A stretch of DNA of 15,328 nucleotides from an uncultured Clostridia bacterium (GTDB taxonomy: Bacteria; Bacillota; Clostridia; RUG12999): the NCBI GenBank assembly GCA_949739095.1, contig CATIYX010000178.1, positions 1 to 15,328 on the forward strand, in the 5' to 3' direction. A model generated the notes under the pieces. It was not told the DNA's origin, made no database searches, and was given only the letters and a program-made list of their open reading frames with translations. This document shows positions 1 to 7,487 of the stretch, in pieces. The translations under genes and the position numbers were made by a program. The first letter of the stretch is position 1; each line of letters opens with the position of its first letter.

Positions 1-2
1 CA

Positions 3-587
3 CCAGCCGGTACAATGGGTATTTTCGCTGTTGCAAATACCATCTCACAGCTTTTGTTACCCATCAGTTTCATGCTTGCAGGTATTGCCGCAGTAAATCA
101 CTTATCAGACGATTTTTCTTTGCAACCGCTTTATGATTGTGCAAAAAAAGCTGTACTTTGGGGAATCGGCATCTTGATGACCGTTTTTTCCGCGGTGTTG
201 ATGATAAGCGGCGCCACAGGAAACGCACTGGATAATGCCGGCGGAAAGGCAGTGAAATATGCAGTCGGGAACTTCATTCCTTTTGTCGGCGGCGTACTAT
301 CCGATTCTTTAGAAAGCATTATCGTCTATGGAAAACTGATTAAAACTGCGGCTGGTACGGCAGGCATTCTCGCGTTGCTTTACATCTGCCTTACACCAGC
401 CATTCAAATTATTGCAATTATTTTTTCCTATAAATTGTGCAGTGCCCTGCTGCTTCCTGTCGCGGATAAACGAATCACAGGCGCACTCAATGACGTAACC
501 GGCGTGATGAGCATGATTCTGGCAATGGTTCTTTGTTGTGCTGTCCTGTTCATTATTGCCATGGGACTTTTGGCAAACATGCTGTAA
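3..587 (+). CDS. spoIIIAE: Stage III sporulation protein AE (SpoIIIAE), C-terminal part
   Basis: The reading frame is open from the window edge (first complete codon at 3), so the 5' part of the gene lies outside; about 195 C-terminal residues are visible. The product is very hydrophobic with several membrane segments, for example the stretches starting SQLLLPISFML, AVLWGIGILMTVF, GILALLYICLTPAIQII and the C-terminal MILAMVLCCAVLFIIAMGLL. This matches the polytopic C-terminal half of SpoIIIAE, a membrane component of the SpoIIIA-SpoIIQ channel between mother cell and forespore (family knowledge). Identity is supported by the gene order AE-AF-AG-AH that follows. The Met at 15 is only an internal codon. 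The operon promoter, expected to be sigma-E dependent, is not in the window. Confidence 0.93.
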   Translation, partial: PAGTMGIFAVANTISQLLLPISFMLAGIAAVNHLSDDFSLQPLYDCAKKAVLWGIGILMTVFSAVLMISGATGNALDNAGGKAVKYAVGNFIPFVGGVLSDSLESIIVYGKLIKTAAGTAGILALLYICLTPAIQIIAIIFSYKLCSALLLPVADKRITGALNDVTGVMSMILAMVLCCAVLFIIAMGLLANML

Positions 588-670
588 ATCTGCTGCCTCA
601 TTTAAGACGAGTCTGCTTGGCATCTATCAACCGGTAGCAGCTTTCAAAAAAAACAATACCAACGATAATC

Positions 671-694
671 GGTTGACTTTGATTCCTGTCAATC
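671..694 (+). other. Possible RNA hairpin in the spoIIIAE-spoIIIAF gap
   Basis: The 128-nt gap between spoIIIAE and spoIIIAF is longer than the other gaps of this operon. It contains an inverted repeat, GGTTGAC (671-677) and GTCAATC (688-694), with one G-U pair and a 10-nt loop. It lies just before the spoIIIAF Shine-Dalgarno sequence (GGAGG, 703-707). No T-run follows, so it is not a terminator. It could affect mRNA stability or translation, or be chance. Confidence 0.3.
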
Positions 695-715
695 TTGCAT
701 TTGGAGGAACGCTTT

Positions 716-1195
716 ATGACGTATATCAGAAATTATGTCGTTCTGATGGTGGGATGTATTTTCCTCAGTACTTTGGTGCAGACCGCCTTACCCGACAGTC
801 CGCTGAAGAAAACACTGCGCTTTGTATTAGGACTAATTCTGGGTGTTATTATTATCACGCCATTCGCCCGGTTCGGGGGTAGTACAGAACCATTTTCCTT
901 CGCCGCTGTTCCCACTGCCCCACCGCTCAGCACACAGCAGAAACAGCAGATGGAGTCTTTGGTGCAACAGCAAACACAAACCCTATTTCAGCAAACGCTG
1001 GAACAAACTATTTTGCGCACCATTGTAGAGCATGGTGGTGCAGAAACAACAGGTATCCATGTCGACTGCAGTAATGACGGAACAATCCATTCTATCACCG
1101 TCGTCTCACATGACCGTACACTGCCCACGCTTATTTCACAGACATTCGATATTCCATTACAGAAAATTCACCTTCGCGCTGAAGTTACCGAATGA
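716..1195 (+). CDS. spoIIIAF: Stage III sporulation protein AF (SpoIIIAF)
   Basis: Membrane component of the SpoIIIA-SpoIIQ complex needed for forespore development after engulfment. The ATG at 716 is chosen as start because GGAGG (703-707) sits 8 nt upstream; an in-frame TTG at 695 has no such site. The 159-residue product has two N-terminal membrane segments (about residues 6-22 and 33-50). A soluble domain follows, with a Gln-rich helix (QQKQQMESLVQQQTQTLFQQ) and an alpha/beta region ending in HLRAEVTE. That two-helix plus small soluble domain layout is typical of SpoIIIAF, whose soluble part resembles ring-building motifs. The stop codon overlaps the first possible ATG of spoIIIAG (ATGA, 1192-1195), suggesting translational coupling. 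Sequence conservation in this family is low, so the call leans on topology and synteny. Confidence 0.9.
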   Translation: MTYIRNYVVLMVGCIFLSTLVQTALPDSPLKKTLRFVLGLILGVIIITPFARFGGSTEPFSFAAVPTAPPLSTQQKQQMESLVQQQTQTLFQQTLEQTILRTIVEHGGAETTGIHVDCSNDGTIHSITVVSHDRTLPTLISQTFDIPLQKIHLRAEVTE

Positions 1196-1722
1196 AAAAA
1201 GGATGTGCTATTTTTATGACAGATTTTAAATTCATCCGTAATTTATTTACGAAAAAAAAGGGGCTTACCAACCTTTTTATTATATTATTACTCGGTATCC
1301 TGCTGTTGTTTCTAGGCGGCGGTTTGGGTTCCAAAAAAGACCCTCACGCCTCCACAAACATGCAGCAAACCAGCGCAGAAGATTTAGAGCGCAAACTAGA
1401 ACAAACGCTCAGCCAAATCAAAGGCGTTGGTAACGTGAAGGTTATGATTACGCTGGAAGACAGCGGCAGTCATGAGCTCGCAACCGACATGCAGGATATC
1501 AAACGAGGGGAGGAAAGCAATCTGGAACAAAAAACCGTCATTATTGGCGGCAGCGGCGGCTCATCTCCCTATGTCGTGCGCGAAAAGAGCGCTAACGTGA
1601 AGGGGGTGATTGTTGTGGCGGAGGGCGGCGGCGACCCGTCAGTATGCGAAACCATAAAAAAAGCTGTTGCCGCCGTGCTGACAGTGATGCCTCACCGCAT
1701 CGAAGTCGCGAAAATGACATAA
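1192..1722 (+). CDS. spoIIIAG: Stage III sporulation protein AG (SpoIIIAG)
   Basis: SpoIIIAG assembles into a large ring in the intermembrane space between mother cell and forespore and is anchored in the mother-cell membrane (family knowledge). The product has a basic N-terminus, one membrane segment (about residues 26-45, rich in Leu and Ile) and a soluble domain. That domain contains LEQTLSQIKGVGNVKVMITL and, near the end, KGVIVVAEGGGDPSVCETIK and AVAAVLTVMPHRIEVAKM, which fit the EscJ/PrgK-like ring-building fold. Two starts are possible: ATG 1192, which overlaps the spoIIIAF stop, and ATG 1216, which has the purine run AAAAAAGGA upstream, though about 13 nt away. The longer form has 176 residues and the shorter 168. 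A Gly/Ser-rich stretch (GGSGGSS) interrupts the domain. Confidence 0.92.
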   Translation: MKKGCAIFMTDFKFIRNLFTKKKGLTNLFIILLLGILLLFLGGGLGSKKDPHASTNMQQTSAEDLERKLEQTLSQIKGVGNVKVMITLEDSGSHELATDMQDIKRGEESNLEQKTVIIGGSGGSSPYVVREKSANVKGVIVVAEGGGDPSVCETIKKAVAAVLTVMPHRIEVAKMT

Positions 1723-1744
1723 ATCTATACAAAAAAATTTTATA

Positions 1745-1760
1745 GCTGCTATATAGCGGC
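1745..1760 (+). other. Small hairpin before the spoIIIAH ribosome binding site
   Basis: The sequence GCTGCTATATAGCGGC can fold into a 6-bp stem (one G-U pair) with a 4-nt loop. It ends 4 nt before the AGGAG ribosome binding site of spoIIIAH. It is too weak, and lacks the T-run, to be a terminator. An effect on translation or mRNA processing is only a possibility. Confidence 0.3.
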
Positions 1761-1776
1761 AGATAGGAGTGTTTCA

Positions 1777-2355
1777 ATGATGTTCAAGAGAAAACAAGTG
1801 ATTCTGGTTTTATTAGTGGCAATGGTTGGTGTTGCAGGATATCTGAACTGGGCATATCAACGCGGCAGTGACGTCACAGGCGGCGCAGAACTTGCCGTCA
1901 ATCCTGACCAATATGAAACAGCACAGCGTCCACTGGGAGAAAGTGCTCTCGTAAATTCCGATGTAAGCGGTGAAACCGAGGAATCCGCTCCCACCGCTGT
2001 GGAACAAGATGTTTTAAAACAAGCACGCAGCGATAAAGACCTCGCCCGCAGCAAAGCAATGGAAACATTGAACAACATCATTTCCAGCCCCGATACTACG
2101 CCGGAAAACAAATCCAAAGCACAGAACGACCTGAATACCATGGCAGCCAATATGGAAAAAGAAGGTGTGGCGGAAGGTCTGCTGAAAACCAAAGGTGTTA
2201 CCGATTGCGTTGTATTCGCCACCTCCGGTGAAGTGAATGCCTCTGTCAAATGTGAAAATCCGCTGGAAACTGCTGAAGTTGCTAAGATTCAGGATGTCCT
2301 GACCTCCACCTTTGGTGTTAGCGTCGACAAAGTAAAAATTACGGAAATCAAATGA
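1777..2355 (+). CDS. spoIIIAH: Stage III sporulation protein AH (SpoIIIAH)
   Basis: SpoIIIAH is the mother-cell protein that binds forespore SpoIIQ across the intermembrane space to form the channel (family knowledge). AGGAG at 1765-1769 lies 7 nt before a tandem ATG-ATG (1777 and 1780), so either may be used; the longer product has 192 residues. A single membrane segment spans about residues 8-24 after a basic start (MMFKRK). An acidic, probably flexible linker (about 30-75) follows, then a long helix with many Lys, Ala and Asp. The C-terminal ring-building-like domain contains GVTDCVVFATSGEVNASVKC and ends VSVDKVKITEIK. This is the last gene of the operon and is followed directly by a terminator. 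Confidence 0.94.
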   Translation: MMFKRKQVILVLLVAMVGVAGYLNWAYQRGSDVTGGAELAVNPDQYETAQRPLGESALVNSDVSGETEESAPTAVEQDVLKQARSDKDLARSKAMETLNNIISSPDTTPENKSKAQNDLNTMAANMEKEGVAEGLLKTKGVTDCVVFATSGEVNASVKCENPLETAEVAKIQDVLTSTFGVSVDKVKITEIK

Positions 2356-2370
2356 TTTAAGACTTTTGTA

Positions 2371-2405
2371 AAACGCCCTGCTAGTCCGCAGGGCGTTTGT
2401 TTTCT
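2371..2405 (+). terminator. Terminator of the spoIIIA operon
   Basis: A perfect 11-bp inverted repeat, AAACGCCCTGC (2371-2381) and GCAGGGCGTTT (2388-2398), encloses a 6-nt loop and is followed by a T-rich tract (GTTTTCT). It starts 15 nt after the spoIIIAH stop codon. The GC-rich core and position make a rho-independent terminator very likely. Confidence 0.9.
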
Positions 2406-2460
2406 ATGCAACACCTATTTATGTATTTCATCATATCTGCAACCCTGTTCAAATTCCCAT

Positions 2461-2499
2461 ACAAAAAGAGCCTGCAACGAAATTGTCACAAGCTCTTTT
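2461..2499 (-). terminator. Terminator of the dcw cluster, after murG
   Basis: Read on the minus strand, AAAAGAGC and GCTCTTTT form an 8-bp stem (+ coordinates 2492-2499 and 2464-2471) around a 20-nt loop. The descending arm runs into a T-tract (GCTCTTTTTGT). It lies about 40 nt past the murG stop codon. The repeat is symmetrical enough to have some terminator activity on the plus strand as well. The large loop makes it weaker than the spoIIIA terminator. Confidence 0.7.
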
Positions 2500-2501
2500 C
2501 T

Positions 2502-2521
2502 GATGCTGGTGCATCTTTTTG
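2502..2521 (+). terminator. Short additional plus-strand hairpin with T-run
   Basis: GATGC (2502-2506), a TGGT loop and GCATC (2511-2515) are followed by TTTTT on the plus strand. The 5-bp stem is short, but the T-run sits where a back-up terminator for readthrough from spoIIIA would be. On the minus strand it is simply a hairpin in the murG 3' untranslated region. Confidence 0.45.
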
Positions 2522-2539
2522 TATTTAAGTATTCCTCAT

Positions 2540-3616
2540 TTATGAGGACTGTTTGCTAGCTAACTGCATTCCAATTTCATAAATTTGCTGTGCCGCGCCC
2601 ATAATACCCATTTTTTTTGCATTTTGACTCATGGCTTGCAGTGTTTCTCGATTCATCAACAATTCCAGCAGCGTTTCTTTCAAATAGCGTGGTGTTAACT
2701 CCCGCTCACAAATCACTTTTGCCGCACCTTTTTTCTCCAGCGCTCTGGCATTATATTCCTGGTGATTGTGCGTCACATTCGGCGAAGGAATCAAAATAGA
2801 AGTCTTTCCTGCGGCACAAATCTCACTCACAGTAATAGCTCCCGCCCTGGCAATCACCACATCAGCGTCAGCAATTGCCTGATCCATATCATAGATATAT
2901 GGTACGAGCTTCACCTGAGCCGGCAAGGGTTGTGTCCGTTTTTTCACATCCTCATACTCCCGTTTCCCTGTTGCCCAAACGATTTCAACATCTGTTTCCA
3001 TATCCTTTATCAATTCCACCATGGTATCGTTTATTACTTTTGCACCAAGACTGCCTCCCACTACTAAAACAGACGGTCGTTCATGTGGTTTTTGCTCTGC
3101 TGCAGCAACTTTAACAATCGTTTCACGAATGGGATTTCCTGTTAAAACTGTCTTTTTTTCCGCAATATATTGATTCGTGTCCTCAAAACTGATTGCCACT
3201 TTATCTACAAATTTGGACAGAATTTTTGTTGTCAGTCCCGGAATCACGTTTTGTTCATGTATCAGCGTCGGAATTTTCTGTAAGTGGGCACAAAACACTG
3301 CCGGTCCGCTCACATAGCCGCCGCAGCCTACCACCAAATCTGGCTGAAACTCCCGAATAATTTTTCTTGCTTGCCGCACACCACGAAACGCCTGCCATGC
3401 GATTTTAAAATTTTCCGGTGTTAGTTTCCGTTTAAACCCTGCCACTTCAATATAGGAAATAGGGAATCCTTCCCGTGTTACCAGTTCGGTTTCCATCCCC
3501 CGCTTTGTACCGATAAATTGTATTTCAGCGTGTTCCTTCTCTGCAAACTGTTTGGCAATGGCAAGCGCAGGATTGATATGACCCGCCGTCCCCCCTGCTG
3601 CCAGCAATACTTTCAT
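2540..3616 (-). CDS. murG: Lipid II synthase, UDP-GlcNAc transferase MurG
   Basis: MurG transfers GlcNAc from UDP-GlcNAc to lipid I at the inner face of the membrane, giving lipid II. The ATG at 3616 is preferred over an in-frame ATG at 3634 because GGAAGG lies about 5 nt upstream of it and the protein then begins with the family's typical MKVLLAAGGTAGH. The product has 358 residues, normal for MurG. It shows the N-terminal glycine loop GGTAGH (8-13), GCGGYVSGP (98-106) and HEQN (120-123). The C-terminal UDP-GlcNAc domain has VLVVGGSLGA (183-192), ARAGAITVSEI (256-266) and the HNHQEYNA segment (283-290). It is the last gene of the dcw cluster, 45 nt after ftsW. murB, ftsQ/divIB and ftsZ do not follow it. 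Confidence 0.98.
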   Translation of the reverse strand: MKVLLAAGGTAGHINPALAIAKQFAEKEHAEIQFIGTKRGMETELVTREGFPISYIEVAGFKRKLTPENFKIAWQAFRGVRQARKIIREFQPDLVVGCGGYVSGPAVFCAHLQKIPTLIHEQNVIPGLTTKILSKFVDKVAISFEDTNQYIAEKKTVLTGNPIRETIVKVAAAEQKPHERPSVLVVGGSLGAKVINDTMVELIKDMETDVEIVWATGKREYEDVKKRTQPLPAQVKLVPYIYDMDQAIADADVVIARAGAITVSEICAAGKTSILIPSPNVTHNHQEYNARALEKKGAAKVICERELTPRYLKETLLELLMNRETLQAMSQNAKKMGIMGAAQQIYEIGMQLASKQSS

Positions 3617-3661
3617 GCCATCCTTCCTTTCCATTCGTTATGCTTATCCATGCCCCAGCGT

Positions 3662-5035
3662 CTATCTGCTATATCTTGCATTCCGCCGCGCTGCAAGTCC
3701 ACTATTGTTTCTTTGCACCTGTGTATGACGGTAGGCTTGATGATAGTAAGCGCTATCGCGCGGCTGCATCGATGCGCGTGCAGATGCCGGACGTGTAGCA
3801 GATGCCCGCCGCGGTGTCCCTGTATTTTTCCCTGCCGCCGGACGAGGTTTTCCTTCTTTATAGGTTGGCTTCACACCTGACACCGCCCTGGTCGACTGTC
3901 TGGATACATTCAGCACAATTCCCATGCTCGCCAGCGTAAACATCAATGATGTTCCGCCTGCACTGAAAAACGGAAGCGGCATTCCTGTCACCGGCATCCA
4001 CGCTGTGACAACCGCAATGTTGATAATTACTTGCACCATAATCAGCGCAGTAATTCCAATCGCAATCAGCGAACCCAACTTATCAGGCGCTTCCATTGCA
4101 ATTTTAATGCAGCGAATCAGCATCAAAACAAACAAAAGAATGACCAATGCTGCGCCAATAAATCCTAATTCTTCACATATAATTGAAAAAATAAAGTCAT
4201 TCTGTGGTTCCGGAATATTTAGATATTTTTGGCGGCTGCGTCCCAGCCCCAAGCCAAATAAACCACCCGAACCGATAGCATATAGGGACTGCACGCCCTG
4301 CCAGCCCGCACCTGTTGCATCCTTAAATGGATCGGCAAAATTCAAAATACGCGCCGCACTATATTTATCTTTAAACATAATAAACAACAAACCACAAACT
4401 ACAATAGGTGAAAACACCATAAAATTACGGATACGCGCACCTGCAACGATGACAATAACCATTGCCACAATACCAATCAACATCATGGCACTTTTGTGTG
4501 GCTGCAATAATAGCGGTGCACAAACACATCCAATGATAACAAGATATAATAAACAACCCTGTTTAAAACTATGCATACTTTCCTTACTCTGGCGGGAGCA
4601 AATACAGGCCATCAGCAGCACGATACCGATTTTTGCAAGCTCGGATGGCTGCAAACTGAAGGGCCCAATATTGATCCAGCGACGTGCACCATTAATATCT
4701 TCTCCCACAAACGCCGTCACCAGCATTAGCACCCATGTAACTGCCATATAAGCGAGCACAACATTAGGTTTCGCCAACACATGATAGTCAATTTTGGAGA
4801 GATAAATCATCAATACAAATCCGATAACCGCTACAATCAACTGCTTCTTTAAAAAATACATGCTGTCGCCCAGTTTATATAATGCTGTAACAGAACTGGC
4901 ACTTGCTACCATAACCAAACCAAAAAATAGCATGATAATGATAATTGCCAGCAGCTCCAAGTCCATTCTTCCCTTTTTCTGAAAAACGGTAAACGCCTCT
5001 CTAAAAAGTCCATTTGGTTTCTTTCTTCGTGCCAT
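3662..5035 (-). CDS. ftsW: SEDS-family peptidoglycan polymerase FtsW/SpoVE
   Basis: Polytopic SEDS glycosyltransferase that polymerises lipid II with a partner class B PBP, here probably the product encoded at 7513-9750. The 457-residue protein has about ten membrane segments from residue 26 to 378. Family signatures are NGARRWINIGPFSLQPSELAK (in 115-135), NDFIFSIICEELGF (279-292) and MPLPFFSAGGTS (352-363). Asp280 in NDFIF aligns with the catalytic Asp of RodA (the DFIFA motif). Residues from about 380 form a 75-residue basic, disordered tail rich in Arg, Ala, Ser and Pro, longer than in many homologues. In sporulating Firmicutes FtsW and the spore cortex protein SpoVE are paralogues that sequence alone does not separate; the dcw position fits either. 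It is followed by murG after 45 nt. Confidence 0.93.
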   Translation of the reverse strand: MARRKKPNGLFREAFTVFQKKGRMDLELLAIIIIMLFFGLVMVASASSVTALYKLGDSMYFLKKQLIVAVIGFVLMIYLSKIDYHVLAKPNVVLAYMAVTWVLMLVTAFVGEDINGARRWINIGPFSLQPSELAKIGIVLLMACICSRQSKESMHSFKQGCLLYLVIIGCVCAPLLLQPHKSAMMLIGIVAMVIVIVAGARIRNFMVFSPIVVCGLLFIMFKDKYSAARILNFADPFKDATGAGWQGVQSLYAIGSGGLFGLGLGRSRQKYLNIPEPQNDFIFSIICEELGFIGAALVILLFVLMLIRCIKIAMEAPDKLGSLIAIGITALIMVQVIINIAVVTAWMPVTGMPLPFFSAGGTSLMFTLASMGIVLNVSRQSTRAVSGVKPTYKEGKPRPAAGKNTGTPRRASATRPASARASMQPRDSAYYHQAYRHTQVQRNNSGLAARRNARYSR

Positions 5036-5063
5036 AAACCTGTTTCACCCCCTTTTTTTGGAA

Positions 5064-6014
5064 TTAGTGAATGCCCAGATATGCAACTATGCCAAGTATA
5101 ACGCTGACAGCCGAAAACATACTGACAATTTTCCACTCACTCCAGCCGCACATTTCAAAATGATGGTGGATAGGGCTCATCTTAAATAGCCGTTTACCGA
5201 TCAATTTAAAACTTGCCACCTGTAAAATTACGGAAGCTGTTTCAATGACATAAATACCACCTGCAATCAATAAAAACAGTGGTGTTCCACTAATCACAGC
5301 AATTCCTGCCACCGCGCCGCCCAAAAACAACGATCCAGTGTCACCCATGAAAACTTTCGCAGGGTGTTTATTAAACCATAAAAACGCCAGACAACCGCCT
5401 GCCACTGCAATCGAAAACCCTGCAATACTGTTTTGCAGTGCTCGCCCTGCTGCATAGAAAAACAGCATTACAACCACAGTAACGCTTGTTGCAAGCCCAT
5501 CAATACCATCTGTTAAATTCACCGCATTCACACTCGCAATGATAATCAAAACAGCAAATGGCAAGTACCAAATGCCCATTTGGAACTGAATATGGGTAAA
5601 TGGAATCAAGAGTACCGTCGGCAACACATCATTGATATATAGCACACCGACAAAAATCACAGAGGCAACAACTTGCATGAGCAGTTTTTGAATTTCTGTC
5701 AGTCCCAGATTCCGTTTCATTTTCACCTTGATAAAATCATCAATAAAACCAATCACACCAAATGCCAAACTTAAATAGAGCAGCATGATGATTTTGAAAT
5801 CACGCCAGTATACTGCCACGCAACTCACAAAGACCGCCAAAATAAAAATGATACCGCCCATCGTCGGCGTTCCGGATTTTTTATTGTGCCAACTCGGACC
5901 TTCCTCTCGGATTTCCTGTCCAAATTTTAGTCTGCGAAGCGCCGGAATAACAAACGGTCCGCTCACCAGCCCGCTCACCAGTGCAATCAACAAAACAGTT
6001 AAATGACTCCCCAT
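5064..6014 (-). CDS. mraY: Phospho-N-acetylmuramoyl-pentapeptide transferase MraY
   Basis: Integral membrane enzyme that transfers phospho-MurNAc-pentapeptide to undecaprenyl phosphate, giving lipid I. All family motifs are present: SGTPTMGG (47-54), the Asp pair at 92-93 in IDDFIKVKMKRNLGLT, NLTDGIDGL (166-174), MGDTGS (223-228) and HHHFE (283-287). Length is 316 residues from the ATG at 6014, within the family range. A GTG three codons upstream (6023) is an alternative start. An AGGAG lies 3 nt before that GTG, which is too close, and 12 nt before the ATG, so the ATG is preferred with modest certainty. The gene follows murE directly (33 nt) and precedes ftsW (28 nt), positions where murF and murD are usually found. 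Confidence 0.97.
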   Translation of the reverse strand: MGSHLTVLLIALVSGLVSGPFVIPALRRLKFGQEIREEGPSWHNKKSGTPTMGGIIFILAVFVSCVAVYWRDFKIIMLLYLSLAFGVIGFIDDFIKVKMKRNLGLTEIQKLLMQVVASVIFVGVLYINDVLPTVLLIPFTHIQFQMGIWYLPFAVLIIIASVNAVNLTDGIDGLATSVTVVVMLFFYAAGRALQNSIAGFSIAVAGGCLAFLWFNKHPAKVFMGDTGSLFLGGAVAGIAVISGTPLFLLIAGGIYVIETASVILQVASFKLIGKRLFKMSPIHHHFEMCGWSEWKIVSMFSAVSVILGIVAYLGIH

Positions 6015-6047
6015 AGTTTCCACTCTCTCCTCTGGTTCCCTTTTGTG

Positions 6048-7487
6048 TTACGCCAAGTGCTGCTGAAAATACGCTTTGACAATTTCTGCTTCACAAAACG
6101 GTACTTTTTTTGCACCTACAATCTGGTATGTTTCGTGTCCTTTCCCTGCCAGCAGCACAACATCGCCCTCCTGCGCAATATCCAGCGCATGGTAAATGGC
6201 TTCCTTCCGATCTATCATGACAGTATAGTCGCAGCCCGACTGAATAACGCCTTTTTCAATTTCTTTGCAAATATCTTCCGCACGTTCACTTGCCGGATTG
6301 TCAGTCGTAATCACACAATAATCAGACCATTTCCCGACAATTTCTCCCATAGGTGCCCGTTTTTCCCTGTCTCTGTCCCCCGGACTACCAAACACTGTAA
6401 TGACCCGTCTCTGTGCAAATTCCCGTACGGTTGTCAGAATGTTATATAAGCCGTCCGGCGTATGGGCATAATCAATCATCACACGAAACGGCGCCGACAC
6501 CGGTAGCATTTCTGCCCGCCCCTTTGCACCGCGCGAAATAATCAGACCACGCTGCACTGCATCTGGCGCAATACCAAGCTGCAATGCACCAAGCGCTGCC
6601 GCCAATGCATTATATACATTAAAACGACCCGGCAAACCTACTTTAATTTCTCCATTCATTTTTCCTTTCACGCGAAACACAGTTCCCCGCTGTGACAAAT
6701 GAATATTTTCTGCCTGAAAATCACTTTTTTTCTCAATAGAATAGGTATATCTTTGCGGCGCATTTGCCGTAATAATATCATTGTATGCATCATCTGCGTT
6801 CCCGATACCAACCTTGCAGCAGGAAAACAATTTTGCTTTTGCCGCCGCATAATTTTCCATAGTTCCATGAAAATCTAAATGCTCATGCGTTAAATTGGTA
6901 AAAATCGCCAGTTCAAACTGTGTTCCATAGACTCGTTTGAGGTCCAGTGCATGAGAGGAAACCTCCATCACACAATACTCCATTCCCTCTTGCAGCATAG
7001 TATGAAAGTATTCCTGCAACTGGTTTGCTTCCGGTGTTGTGCGTTCGGCAGGAATTTCTCTGCCACCAATGATAATGGCGTCTGTACCAATCAGTCCCAC
7101 CTTTTTTTCTGCCATTTCTAAAATGCTTTTCATCAAATGGGAAATCGTGGTTTTTCCATTTGTACCTGTCACACCAATGATCTTCAATGTACGTGAAGGA
7201 TGCCCATAATAGGCGCAGGCAGCCTCTGCCAGCGCCTGTTTTGTATCTTCCACCAAAAGCTCGGCTGCGCCGCTGCCCGTCTCTCTTTCTGCAATCACGA
7301 GTGCAGCGCCGGCTTCCACTGCCTGCGCTGCTAAATCATGTCCATCAATATGCGCTCCACGGATACATACAAACACACTTCCTTGTTTTACCTCCCGCGT
7401 ATCGCGCGTTACGCCGCAAACTACTGCGGATGGATTCCCAGTAAACGAACGGTGTTGTATGTCCTTGATGAGTTGTGCTATCGTCAA
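6048..7487 (-). CDS. murE: UDP-MurNAc-tripeptide synthetase MurE
   Basis: Cytoplasmic ligase that adds the third amino acid to UDP-MurNAc-L-Ala-D-Glu. It starts with TTG at 7487: a GGAGG lies 7 nt upstream and no ATG or GTG fits nearby. The 479 residues have the usual three Mur ligase domains. Visible motifs are the ATP loop GVTGTNGKTT (105-114), ERTTPEANQLQEYF (148-161), VSSHALDLKRV (176-186) and the likely carbamylated Lys217 in YAAAKAKLF. The C-terminal domain has GSPGDRDREKRAPMG (367-381) and GKGHETYQIV (448-457). The specificity loop reads DNPASE (396-401). Meso-diaminopimelate enzymes have DNPR here and many L-lysine enzymes have D(D/N)P(N/A), so L-lysine or another non-DAP residue is a plausible substrate. 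The gene follows the PBP gene by 25 nt. Confidence 0.95.
   Translation of the reverse strand: MTIAQLIKDIQHRSFTGNPSAVVCGVTRDTREVKQGSVFVCIRGAHIDGHDLAAQAVEAGAALVIAERETGSGAAELLVEDTKQALAEAACAYYGHPSRTLKIIGVTGTNGKTTISHLMKSILEMAEKKVGLIGTDAIIIGGREIPAERTTPEANQLQEYFHTMLQEGMEYCVMEVSSHALDLKRVYGTQFELAIFTNLTHEHLDFHGTMENYAAAKAKLFSCCKVGIGNADDAYNDIITANAPQRYTYSIEKKSDFQAENIHLSQRGTVFRVKGKMNGEIKVGLPGRFNVYNALAAALGALQLGIAPDAVQRGLIISRGAKGRAEMLPVSAPFRVMIDYAHTPDGLYNILTTVREFAQRRVITVFGSPGDRDREKRAPMGEIVGKWSDYCVITTDNPASERAEDICKEIEKGVIQSGCDYTVMIDRKEAIYHALDIAQEGDVVLLAGKGHETYQIVGAKKVPFCEAEIVKAYFQQHLA

Noticed and set aside
538..882. Plus-strand open frame bridging spoIIIAE and spoIIIAF
   Set aside because: Mostly overlaps the two real genes in another frame, no family resemblance and no ribosome binding site; not evidence of a frameshifted gene.
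1592..2249. Minus-strand open frames opposite spoIIIAG and spoIIIAH
   Set aside because: Shadows of genes with good starts and family matches; compositions are Ser/Arg-rich antisense translations.
3924..4751. Long plus-strand open frame (275 codons) antisense to ftsW
   Set aside because: It is a frame shadow of a clearly coding gene, has an Ile/Asn/Pro-rich composition expected from antisense of membrane protein codons, resembles no family and has no good ribosome binding site.
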